A stretch of DNA of 64,000 bases from Alteromonadaceae bacterium (lineage in GTDB: Bacteria; Pseudomonadota; Gammaproteobacteria; Enterobacterales; Alteromonadaceae), in assembly GCA_014872785.1 (NCBI GenBank), contig WKFJ01000065.1, positions 1 through 64,000 on the forward strand, read 5' to 3'. The notes under the pieces were generated by a model. That model saw only the letters and a program-made list of their open reading frames with translations. It searched no databases and was not told the DNA's origin. Numbering within the stretch: the first letter of the stretch is position 1; every line of letters starts with the position of its first letter. The position numbers were made by a program, and so were the translations under genes. Shown here piece by piece: positions 57,240 to 64,000 of this stretch.

Positions 57240-57470
57240 ATGCGATTGGTTAAGTTAGTTTTTTTATTGGTTACTTTGTTCATTGGTTCAGCAATGGCAA
57301 GTGAATACGCGGCGAATAAATCAGAGGCGGCTGCGATAGCTATGCAAAAAGTCTCTGGACGGGTATTGAAAGTCGACGAGTACAAAAACAAATACCGCGT
57401 GAAGCTTTTACAGGAATCAGGGCGCGTTGTTTCAATAGAAGTGAAACGAGAAAACAAGAAAAAGAGTTAA
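57240..57470 (+). CDS. Small periplasmic PepSY-like protein
   Basis: 76 residues; signal peptide RLVKLVFLLVTLFIGSAMA with cleavage near SAMA-SE. The mature part AANKSEAAAIAMQKVSGRVLKVDEYKNKYRVKLLQESGRVVSIEVKRE follows the PepSY pattern, with helix then strands. It lies 9 bp before the response regulator and is probably cotranscribed, a common arrangement in which the PepSY protein modulates the neighbouring sensor kinase. Confidence 0.82.
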   Translation: MRLVKLVFLLVTLFIGSAMASEYAANKSEAAAIAMQKVSGRVLKVDEYKNKYRVKLLQESGRVVSIEVKRENKKKS

Positions 57471-57479
57471 AGGGAAACT

Positions 57480-58154
57480 ATGAGAATTTTAATTGTTGAA
57501 GACGACGCTAGATTATTAACTCAACTAGACCAGCTTATGCAGCGAAATGGTTACAGCGTCGATTTAGCTGATGACGGCAAAAAGGCACTGTTTTTGTTCG
57601 AAGAATACCCTTACGACGCCGCCATTGTTGATGTTGGTTTACCCGTGCTCGATGGCTTTGAACTGATTCGTAAAGTACGCCAACAAAAGCTTACCTGCCC
57701 TATTTTACTGCTGACTGCGAGAGACCGGTGGCAGGAAAAGGTAGAAGGACTCGACGCCGGGGCAGATGATTACTTGACCAAGCCGTTTCAAGAAGAGGAA
57801 TTGCTGGCAAGAGTGAACGCGCTGATTCGTAGAGCTTCAGGACAATCTAGCCCCAAAATTAGTCTCGGTCCTATCACGCTAGATACGGTGACCCAGGAAG
57901 TGGCAGTTAACGAAGAGATTCTTGATCTTACCGCGTATGAATATAAGGTAATTGAATACCTTATGATGAATCCCAAAAAGATCGTATCTAAAACCGAGCT
58001 TACTGAGCATATTTACGATCAGGACTTTGATTTGGACAGTAACGTTATCGAAGTATTCGTCGGTCGATTACGCAAAAAGCTAGACCCCGAAAACAGTTAC
58101 AAACCTATCGAAACCTTACGTGGACGGGGTTACAGGATGAATCGCAAACTGTGA
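57480..58154 (+). CDS. PhoP/OmpR-family response regulator
   Basis: 224 residues. Receiver domain with acidic pocket ED (8-9 after MRILIVEDDARL), phospho-acceptor D51 or so in AAIVDVGLPVLDGFEL, Thr in LLLTARD and Lys in YLTKPFQ. C-terminal winged helix ends in LRGRGYRMNRK. Overlaps the sensor start (ATGA-type, 58151). Closest in look to PhoP/QseB. Confidence 0.93.
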   Translation: MRILIVEDDARLLTQLDQLMQRNGYSVDLADDGKKALFLFEEYPYDAAIVDVGLPVLDGFELIRKVRQQKLTCPILLLTARDRWQEKVEGLDAGADDYLTKPFQEEELLARVNALIRRASGQSSPKISLGPITLDTVTQEVAVNEEILDLTAYEYKVIEYLMMNPKKIVSKTELTEHIYDQDFDLDSNVIEVFVGRLRKKLDPENSYKPIETLRGRGYRMNRKL

Positions 58155-59488
58155 GACGAGCTTCTCTTAAAATTCGTATTTTCTCAGCAGCGCTCCTAGC
58201 GCTGTTGTTTTTTGTCCCTCTTATGTCTTATGCACTCAAACAAGCCTTCGTCGCCAGTTTAACCAGCGCGCAAGAAGGTCGTATGCAATTGCAGTTGCTG
58301 ACCTTAATCTCTGAATTTGACGTCGTCGATCAAGAATATCTAATGCCAGAAATGATGATTAATGGCGACCTTAATCTTCCAGAGTCGGGGTTGTATGGAG
58401 TCATTCACAATCCAGATTTATTGGTTTGGAAGTCTATGTCGGCAATAAATTGGCAGGTTCCGGAGATTGACGAATTTCCAGTCCCAGGGGGAAGCAAATT
58501 TGCAACAGTGAAAGTGCAGAAAGCAGAGTATTTCCAATATACCTACACGGCAGAGTACGAAACTACCATAGGTTTTACACCAGTAGCCTTCCATATATTT
58601 CAAGAGAAATCTGGATTTAACGCAGAAGTCACTCGCTTTGAAAAAACACTTTTAAGGTGGTTGGGTATCATCTCAGCGTTATTGTTTTTACTTTTATTGT
58701 TTAGTTTGAACACGGCACTGAGTCCAATTAAGCGTTTGATTGCGGAAATCAGAGGTATCGAAGAAGGCAATAAACAGAGTATAACGCAGCAATACCCCAC
58801 AGAGTTGGAAACGTTAAAAGTTAACTTGAACCACTTATTGACCACAGAAGCAAATCAGCGTGAGCGCTATAAAAATAGCTTGGGTGACCTAGCCCACAGC
58901 CTTAAAACACCGCTTGCAGTGTTGGCCGGGATGCCCGAACTTCCGGCCGAAGGCAAAGAACCAGTAGCTCAAATAGATAATATCATTCAAAGACAATTGA
59001 AACGCGCAGTAGCAGGTACAGGTAGCGGTTGGAATCAAAAAGAACCTGTTGCACCCATCGTAGAAAAACTTACACTCGCTATGGAAAAAGTCTATGCCGG
59101 AAAAGAGTTAACCATTGAGTATGAGCTGCAAGACGATGCCAGTTTTTATGGCGATAGCACCGACTTAATGGAGTTGTTGGGCAACCTCATGGACAACGCG
59201 TGTAAAGCGGCAAAGTCCAGTGTTCTTATCACTACAATGCAATCCGATACGTCAGTTAGCATTTGGGTTGAAGACGATGGCAAAGGAATACCGCATGACA
59301 AAAGACAAGTGTTGCTTGAGCGCGGCAAACGTCTGGATAGTTATGAGTCTGGTCAAGGCATTGGCATGTCCGTCGTCTCGGATTTAATTTCCGCATATCA
59401 AGGCCAACTGGATATTCAAGATGCCGGTTTGGGTGGCGCAAAAATAATAGTAACCTTTCCCATTCCCCACGCCGAGACAACTGGTTAA
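58151..59488 (+). CDS. PhoQ-like sensor histidine kinase
   Basis: 445 residues, starting with GTG 58151. Two helices (about 9-28 and 168-190) flank a periplasmic domain of about 140 residues rich in acidic residues (DEFPVPGG and others). Phosphoacceptor His in GDLAHSLKTPLAVLAGM matches PhoQ. ATPase: N-box LMDNACKAA, DDGKGIP, GQGIGMSV. The acid-rich sensor fits a PhoQ-like response to cations or pH, but this is inference. Confidence 0.9.
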   Translation: MRRASLKIRIFSAALLALLFFVPLMSYALKQAFVASLTSAQEGRMQLQLLTLISEFDVVDQEYLMPEMMINGDLNLPESGLYGVIHNPDLLVWKSMSAINWQVPEIDEFPVPGGSKFATVKVQKAEYFQYTYTAEYETTIGFTPVAFHIFQEKSGFNAEVTRFEKTLLRWLGIISALLFLLLLFSLNTALSPIKRLIAEIRGIEEGNKQSITQQYPTELETLKVNLNHLLTTEANQRERYKNSLGDLAHSLKTPLAVLAGMPELPAEGKEPVAQIDNIIQRQLKRAVAGTGSGWNQKEPVAPIVEKLTLAMEKVYAGKELTIEYELQDDASFYGDSTDLMELLGNLMDNACKAAKSSVLITTMQSDTSVSIWVEDDGKGIPHDKRQVLLERGKRLDSYESGQGIGMSVVSDLISAYQGQLDIQDAGLGGAKIIVTFPIPHAETTG

Positions 59489-59538
59489 AAGTACTTATTT
59501 GCTTTAGTATCTGCGCTCCTAGTTGACCCACAGAAAAA

Positions 59539-60573
59539 ATGAGACCCGCTATGACGCCGACCCAACGCAAGAAAAAAATTCTAGTCATTTATACCGGCGG
59601 TACCATTGGTATGAAGCCTTCTGCGAAAGGACTGGTTCCCGAGAAAGGTTACCTTACCGATAAGTTGAACGAGCTGTTGAAATACGAACTGTCAAACGAA
59701 GGCATGCCAGATGTGACGGTAGTCGAGTACGATCCTCTCATTGACTCGGCCGATATGGACATTGCGAAAATCAATAAACTTGCTCAAGACATTAATCAGC
59801 AACGTGATAACTATGATGGCTTTGTCGTCTTGCACGGTACAGATACTATGGCATTTACTTCATCGGCGTTGTCGTTCATGCTGATAAATCTAGACAAGCC
59901 TGTTATTGTGACAGGCTCACAATTGCCCTTTGCACAATTTCGTTCGGACGGTAAAAACAACGTATTTAACGCGCTTTACATTATTTCTCATTTCGATATC
60001 AATGAGGTCTGTTTGTTCTTTAACGATAAGCTTATGCGTGGCAATCGCGTCACTAAATACAGTACCGATGGCTTTGATGCGTTTAAATCTCTCAATGCAG
60101 AGTCTATTGTCGATGTCGGTGTACAAATTAAATTAAACCCTAATTACAAACCTATCGATGTCACCTTTCCATTTCGTTTACGCGAGTTAGAAGCACAAAG
60201 CATTGAGTTTTTGTTTATTTACCCAGGTATGGACTATCAAGGTATTGAAAAGTACTTAAAGTCCAAACCCAAGGTATTGGTGATCATGTCTTATGGGATT
60301 GGTAATGTGCCAACTGTACCTGACTTTCAGGACAGGGTAAAAGCACTCATGCAAGCAGGCGTTATTGTGATTTGTTGTTCGCAATGTGCGATGGGTGAAA
60401 TGGCGATGCAGTCCTATGAAGGCGGCTTTATGCTACAACAAAGTGGCGCGCTGCAGAGTTTTTCTATGACCAAAGAAGCGCTCGTTGCAAAGCTTCAGCT
60501 TATTCTGTCTAATCCGAGCTGCTTCCCCGATTTATTGGAAGCTTGGAACAGACCTATTGCCAGAGAATTCTGA
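59539..60573 (+). CDS. ansA: Type I (cytoplasmic) L-asparaginase
   Basis: Hydrolyses asparagine to aspartate and ammonia. 344 residues: KILVIYTGGTIGM with the nucleophilic Thr, VVLHGTDTMAFTSSALSFML with the second Thr and Lys/Asp pair further on, KPVIVTGSQLPF. No signal peptide, so it is the cytoplasmic type, as in E. coli AnsA (338). A start at ATG 59551 is equally possible. Confidence 0.93.
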   Translation: MRPAMTPTQRKKKILVIYTGGTIGMKPSAKGLVPEKGYLTDKLNELLKYELSNEGMPDVTVVEYDPLIDSADMDIAKINKLAQDINQQRDNYDGFVVLHGTDTMAFTSSALSFMLINLDKPVIVTGSQLPFAQFRSDGKNNVFNALYIISHFDINEVCLFFNDKLMRGNRVTKYSTDGFDAFKSLNAESIVDVGVQIKLNPNYKPIDVTFPFRLRELEAQSIEFLFIYPGMDYQGIEKYLKSKPKVLVIMSYGIGNVPTVPDFQDRVKALMQAGVIVICCSQCAMGEMAMQSYEGGFMLQQSGALQSFSMTKEALVAKLQLILSNPSCFPDLLEAWNRPIAREF

Positions 60574-60576
60574 ACC

Positions 60577-60606
60577 TAGTAGCAGCGCTTTCTTGTGCTC
60601 CTACTA
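60577..60606. terminator. Hairpin between ansA and a small minus-strand ORF
   Basis: A 10-bp stem with one mismatch (TAGTAGCAGC paired with GCTCCTACTA) lies between convergent frames. There is no T run on either side, so its function is uncertain. Confidence 0.3.
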
Positions 60607-60632
60607 TGCCTATTAAGACTCAAACGGCTAGT

Positions 60633-60767
60633 TCACACGTTGCGTGGCAGTTTAAGCGCTCTTTCCGCGGCGGGTGCTTGAAATACAAGCACCATGACTA
60701 CGATTAGCCCCAAATACCACGCTAACGTTAGTGGTAAACTAGTTGCAAAACTTTGCATAAATTCCAT
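60633..60767 (-). CDS. Small single-pass membrane protein, 44 residues
   Basis: An ATG at 60767 with AGG five bases upstream opens a frame MEFMQSFATSLPLTLAWYLG, then a hydrophobic run LIVVMVLVFQAPAA and a basic tail ERALKLPRNV. One helix is predicted (about residues 11-31). It lies 121 bp downstream of the sortase gene on the same strand. No family recognised, but the pattern of start site, helix and basic tail is that of real small membrane proteins. Confidence 0.5.
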   Translation of the reverse strand: MEFMQSFATSLPLTLAWYLGLIVVMVLVFQAPAAERALKLPRNV

Positions 60768-60888
60768 AAAAACCTGCCGTTTTGTCGAATTATGAATGTA
60801 GAACAGGTAAAAATAATTAACAATTAAATTGTTAAACTTTTATGAAAGAGTGCCTTTAAACAGGTGATAATCATTGAATTCCCGCTGA

Positions 60889-61494
60889 CTAGGTTTCAAT
60901 TTTAGTCGCGGTCACCACATAACGATATTCTGTATCTGTACTTACGCCATCAAACGGATAACAGGTCACCAGAGTCAGTTCGTTGCGCCAACTATTGTCC
61001 ATTAATTCTATTTGTGACTCATGTGCAATGCGCATGTTTTCTACTTTGTAAAGTTTACTGCCATGCATGGCATCTATTTCAATCAAGTCACCTTTTTCAA
61101 CATATTGCAGGAAGTTAAAATGAGTATCTCGATGGCCTATTAGGACGCTATTACCCATTTGGCCAGGGAATGCGGTATGGCTCATGTGTCCCGGGCCAAA
61201 CGCAATTACAGCATCTGTTGCTCCCGCCAACACATACAACTTTTGTTGATGCGCTGGAAATGTCATCACTGCAATAGGCCAAGTATCTGCCCAATACCGA
61301 GGGCGAGTGCGCTGTCCATGCTTAAGTTGACTTTCCCAGGCTTTAGCAATCAGTAGCTGTGCTAAATTCGCTTTTGCATGTATATAAACCCCTTTGCCAA
61401 ACATTACCGCGCCGATAATCACCAAAATCGCGATAAATGCATGTTTCCAGCGGTTATTATTTTCATAAGGCTTGTATGAAACATCACTAAACAT
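60889..61494 (-). CDS. Class GN sortase
   Basis: 201-residue cysteine transpeptidase of the marine proteobacterial type. One N-terminal helix (about 18-36), then the sortase barrel: His in VLIGHRDTHFNFL, nucleophile Cys in LTLVTCYPF and catalytic Arg in DTEYRYVVTA. Overlaps the end of its target gene by 8 bp, so the two are coupled. It should join the C-terminal MPQTAT-type signal of that protein to a cell-surface partner or cleave it. Confidence 0.92.
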   Translation of the reverse strand: MFSDVSYKPYENNNRWKHAFIAILVIIGAVMFGKGVYIHAKANLAQLLIAKAWESQLKHGQRTRPRYWADTWPIAVMTFPAHQQKLYVLAGATDAVIAFGPGHMSHTAFPGQMGNSVLIGHRDTHFNFLQYVEKGDLIEIDAMHGSKLYKVENMRIAHESQIELMDNSWRNELTLVTCYPFDGVSTDTEYRYVVTATKIET

Positions 61495-63694
61495 GTTTCA
61501 CCTCGCGCACTAAAAGTTGCTTTAGAACGCCGGAGCACAAAGCAAAGAAGAGCCCAACAAGCCACACCCCAATCCCAAGCAACATCGAAAACATAGCGGA
61601 TGTCGCGGTTTGTGGCATGACAGCTTGAGATTGGGCAGACATACGGTGAAAAGACTGGCTCGCCATGGCTGGGCGTTCAATCGTTCGTTCAATAGCCACC
61701 AAACTCGTGTAATCGCTAACGAGATTGTGTTTAAGCGCAATCTCAGTGATTTCAGACTTTGCAATTGCTCGTTGTAAATCGGTTAAATTAGATTTCCGTT
61801 GCAACTGTTTGTACCAATCGATCTTCTTTTGTGCCCAGTATTTGGCAATACCTTCAGAGTCAGAAAAATAAGGCAGGTCTAGTGATTGCAGCCAACGTTG
61901 TTCTGCAAATTTACCGGACACCGTGGCTTCTGACAAAGGAGCCGGACTAAGATAACTCACCACAACCGGCTCTCCTTTGTATAAATCAGGGATCACTTGG
62001 GGGTACTGTTCCACTTCCATGCCGTAATCTATGGCAACGTCGATGAGGTTTGGACTGGATAACTTGCCAAACAATTCATTGATGCGCTCCTCAACCTGCA
62101 CAATGTCACTTATGTGGGTAAATGTCCCCTTGCCCTGCGCAGCTGCTGCCTGCATAAAGTAACTATTCGGGGCAGAGCCAATACCCACTGTAAACAAGCG
62201 TGTTTGGTTGAGTTTTGCTGCAACCAAGGCTAACAATTGTTGCTCATAATCGACTGCTCCGTCGGTAATAAATACCATTTGATTGAGTAGCTCGTGCTCA
62301 ACGGGTTCCGCAAGCGCCAATTCAATCGCTTCAATCATGTTGGTCGAGCCATCCGCATTCAATCCCGCCAAGTAAGCAAGTGCCTCTTGCCTGGTTTCGG
62401 GGCTCGCATATCTGGGGCTTTGCCACAATGAGTCGGCATAAGTATTAAACTGGACAATATTGAAACGCGTCGAATCTGAAAGGCTATTAATCGCTAGTCG
62501 CAGTGCAGCTTTAGCCTGTTGCATCGATTCACCTGCCATCGAGCCTGACGTATCCACCACAAAAGTGATACTGCGTTCAATTTCGTCAATGACACTTTCA
62601 TCTGTGGAAGGCAACAACAAAAACAATCCATACTCCCCATCCGAAGTCGCCTGTCTGTAGTGCAACACTTTGGGCTCATGTCCTTGTTGAGGGCGCCAGA
62701 CAAGTTCGAAATCTTCGTCTCCAACTTGTGGATAAGGCGTATTGACTTGATAGGTCGTCTCATCTATTTGGTAATGCTCAATATCATAGCTAGCACTACT
62801 AATTGCACTCAGTTCAGTCCCGGCTCTTAAGGTGATACTAAGATTCAGTTTGCTCGCGACATTTTCATCGACAGCTGTATCCAAGGGTTCATGGAAATTC
62901 GAAAAAGCGGCAGGGACAGACGGATACTGCTTGTCCATCGCCTGCCGCAGCAGGGACTCGGGTAATGTAAACCTCGGGGTATAAACCGTTGGAAAACGCA
63001 ATCGAAATTCATCGTTTTGATAGCGCACGAGCTGTTGATAACCGATTTCGACTTGAAGTTCTTCTCCAGGCGCAATATTTGCTACCTGACTTGTGAATAT
63101 ATTTGGCCGCTGCTGCGTGACTAAACTTGCTTTTTGGCCACGTTCACGAGCCATATCAAACAGCTTTTGTGCTTCTTGCTTTTGTTTAATTTCGCCGACA
63201 ATCTCTCGATGACCAACACGCATGAGAAGGTGATCCACCGCGGCATCCTGCGGCAGTGGAAATTGATAGCGAGCATGTACCCAATCTTGGGTTGGATTGG
63301 TAAAAGTTTGGCGCACGACAACTCTTGCCACAATTCCATCAATGTCCATATCAACATCGGTATTCATCGATGGAATAAGCCACTCACTTTGTTGGTGGTT
63401 ATACCCAACGCTGTTCTCTTCCATACCATCAATTAATCTGGGAGTGGCTTCCCCAGATACCTCAACACTGGCGTTAGATAGTGGTGTGGTTGTTCTTTTG
63501 CTTTTGTAAATAAACAAACCATTAGCAAAAGACCACTCTTGCTCCAATGTTTCTTGTTTCTCTTGTGCAGTAGCTTTTGACAATGCAAATAACCAAAGTG
63601 CTATCGTCGCAATTACACAAAAGAAGCTATTGCCCAAGACCTGTTTGGCGGTTACCGTCCCTGGCCACCATAGGGTTAAAATTATTGCTCGCAT
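61487..63694 (-). CDS. Marine proteobacterial sortase target protein (VIT/VWA)
   Basis: 735 residues: signal/anchor helix (about 20-42), VIT domain (about 85-215, with QTFTNPTQDWVHARYQFPLP), vWA domain with MIDAS motif DTSGSM (about 371-376) and downstream Thr/Asp loops, and a C-terminal sorting region MPQTAT, hydrophobic helix and short basic tail (KQLLVREVKHV). The sorting motif is MPQTAT rather than the more usual LPxTG/LPxTAT. Overlaps the sortase start; the two are always found together in this system. Confidence 0.93.
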   Translation of the reverse strand: MRAIILTLWWPGTVTAKQVLGNSFFCVIATIALWLFALSKATAQEKQETLEQEWSFANGLFIYKSKRTTTPLSNASVEVSGEATPRLIDGMEENSVGYNHQQSEWLIPSMNTDVDMDIDGIVARVVVRQTFTNPTQDWVHARYQFPLPQDAAVDHLLMRVGHREIVGEIKQKQEAQKLFDMARERGQKASLVTQQRPNIFTSQVANIAPGEELQVEIGYQQLVRYQNDEFRLRFPTVYTPRFTLPESLLRQAMDKQYPSVPAAFSNFHEPLDTAVDENVASKLNLSITLRAGTELSAISSASYDIEHYQIDETTYQVNTPYPQVGDEDFELVWRPQQGHEPKVLHYRQATSDGEYGLFLLLPSTDESVIDEIERSITFVVDTSGSMAGESMQQAKAALRLAINSLSDSTRFNIVQFNTYADSLWQSPRYASPETRQEALAYLAGLNADGSTNMIEAIELALAEPVEHELLNQMVFITDGAVDYEQQLLALVAAKLNQTRLFTVGIGSAPNSYFMQAAAAQGKGTFTHISDIVQVEERINELFGKLSSPNLIDVAIDYGMEVEQYPQVIPDLYKGEPVVVSYLSPAPLSEATVSGKFAEQRWLQSLDLPYFSDSEGIAKYWAQKKIDWYKQLQRKSNLTDLQRAIAKSEITEIALKHNLVSDYTSLVAIERTIERPAMASQSFHRMSAQSQAVMPQTATSAMFSMLLGIGVWLVGLFFALCSGVLKQLLVREVKHV

Positions 63695-63717
63695 GATGCT
63701 ATCTCTTTTTTAAGGTC

Positions 63718-64000
63718 TTAGTTTTTTGTCGCTTTATTGGGAGCCTCATTTTTTGCGGTCATGGTACCGTCCTGCGTTGCCATTCTTAAAACGACTCGGC
63801 GATCGAAAAAGTCTGATTCTTGGTTTTGCGCAACATTGACCGGCTGTGCCTCGCCATAACCCCAGGTATCAATTTGAGAGGCATCCACTCCACGACTAAG
63901 TAGGTATTGCCTAACCTGTTGTGCACGCTGCTCTGAGAGGGTCAAATTATATTGCTCGTCACCTCTTCGGTCGGCATAGCCAAAAAGCTGTACTTGCAAT
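63718..64000 (-). CDS. OmpA-like C-terminal domain protein (partial)
   Basis: The C-terminal 93 codons of a minus-strand gene whose start lies beyond the window. QVQLFGYADRRGDEQYNLTLSEQRAQQVRQYL is the peptidoglycan-binding OmpA loop and DTWGYGEAQPVN the following strand; FDRRVVLRM ends the domain. In class GN sortase loci an OmpA-family protein (PdsO-like) usually accompanies sortase and target, which fits this position (23 bp before the target's start). Confidence 0.82.
   Translation of the reverse strand, partial: LQVQLFGYADRRGDEQYNLTLSEQRAQQVRQYLLSRGVDASQIDTWGYGEAQPVNVAQNQESDFFDRRVVLRMATQDGTMTAKNEAPNKATKN

Noticed and set aside
1-64000. A prophage or integrated island
   Set aside because: No integrase, phage structural gene or attachment-site duplication was seen around the tRNA-Lys genes; gene orders on both sides are those of a normal chromosome.

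Overview
The window looks like a chromosomal segment of a marine gammaproteobacterium, most likely of the Alteromonadales (Alteromonas/Glaciecola/Colwellia side). The basis is gene order and content rather than a database match: the aspS-nudB-ruvCAB-ybgC-tolQRAB-pal-cpoB-tRNA-Lys series, the comEC-msbA-lpxK-ycaR-kdsB series, a trp operon with a WWW leader peptide and fused trpCF next to rnm/yciO/scpA/scpB/rluB, and a class GN ('marine proteobacterial') sortase with its dedicated target protein. No rRNA, phage, CRISPR array or intact insertion sequence was seen.

Layout. 1-5.6 kb: end of a MITE-like repeat, a GNAT acetyltransferase, and a MacAB-like efflux cassette (adaptor, ATPase, two permeases) closed by a terminator. 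5.7-9.3 kb: an orphan periplasmic binding protein; a small PadR-led operon encoding two related MotA-like membrane proteins, the first with a permease-prefix domain; and a class I-type HMG-CoA reductase behind a triple operator-like motif. 9.4-17 kb: lipid A/Kdo and envelope genes (SDR, kdsB, ycaR, lpxK, msbA, comEC) on the minus strand, with a complete 267-bp MITE between msbA and comEC. 17-21.8 kb: small accessory genes, a second orphan binding protein with a 47-bp MITE derivative at its 5' end, and a chemoreceptor. 21.8-23.2 kb: a non-coding stretch with two exact-period 360-bp tandem repeats just downstream of two tRNA-Lys genes, resembling the rtT repeats of E. coli tyrT. 23.3-33.6 kb: Tol-Pal and RuvABC/aspS on the minus strand, with a 646-bp gap that holds a well-formed small-RNA candidate on the plus strand. 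34-42 kb: a 1081-residue propeller sensor kinase, a TRAP transporter of the TatT type and a secreted TonB-domain protein. 42.2-53.2 kb: rluB, scpBA, yciO and rnm diverging from the attenuator-controlled trp operon. 53.2-60.6 kb: accessory genes, a glycine-zipper protein, a PepSY-PhoP/PhoQ-like operon and cytoplasmic asparaginase. 60.6-64 kb: an unlisted 44-residue membrane ORF, class GN sortase, its VIT/VWA target, and the end of an OmpA-like gene cut by the window edge.

How the genes fit together. Most of the window is housekeeping: envelope energisation (Tol-Pal), LPS core and export, Holliday-junction resolution, chromosome condensation and tryptophan synthesis. The accessory parts are mostly sensing and uptake (chemoreceptor, two binding proteins, TRAP system, sensor kinases), which fits a copiotrophic marine lifestyle. 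The least explained items are the PadR/MotA-like pair, the plus-strand small RNA between ybgC and ruvB, the tRNA-linked tandem repeats, and the small ORF beside the sortase system. All assignments come from reading motifs and gene order by eye; no searches were run.
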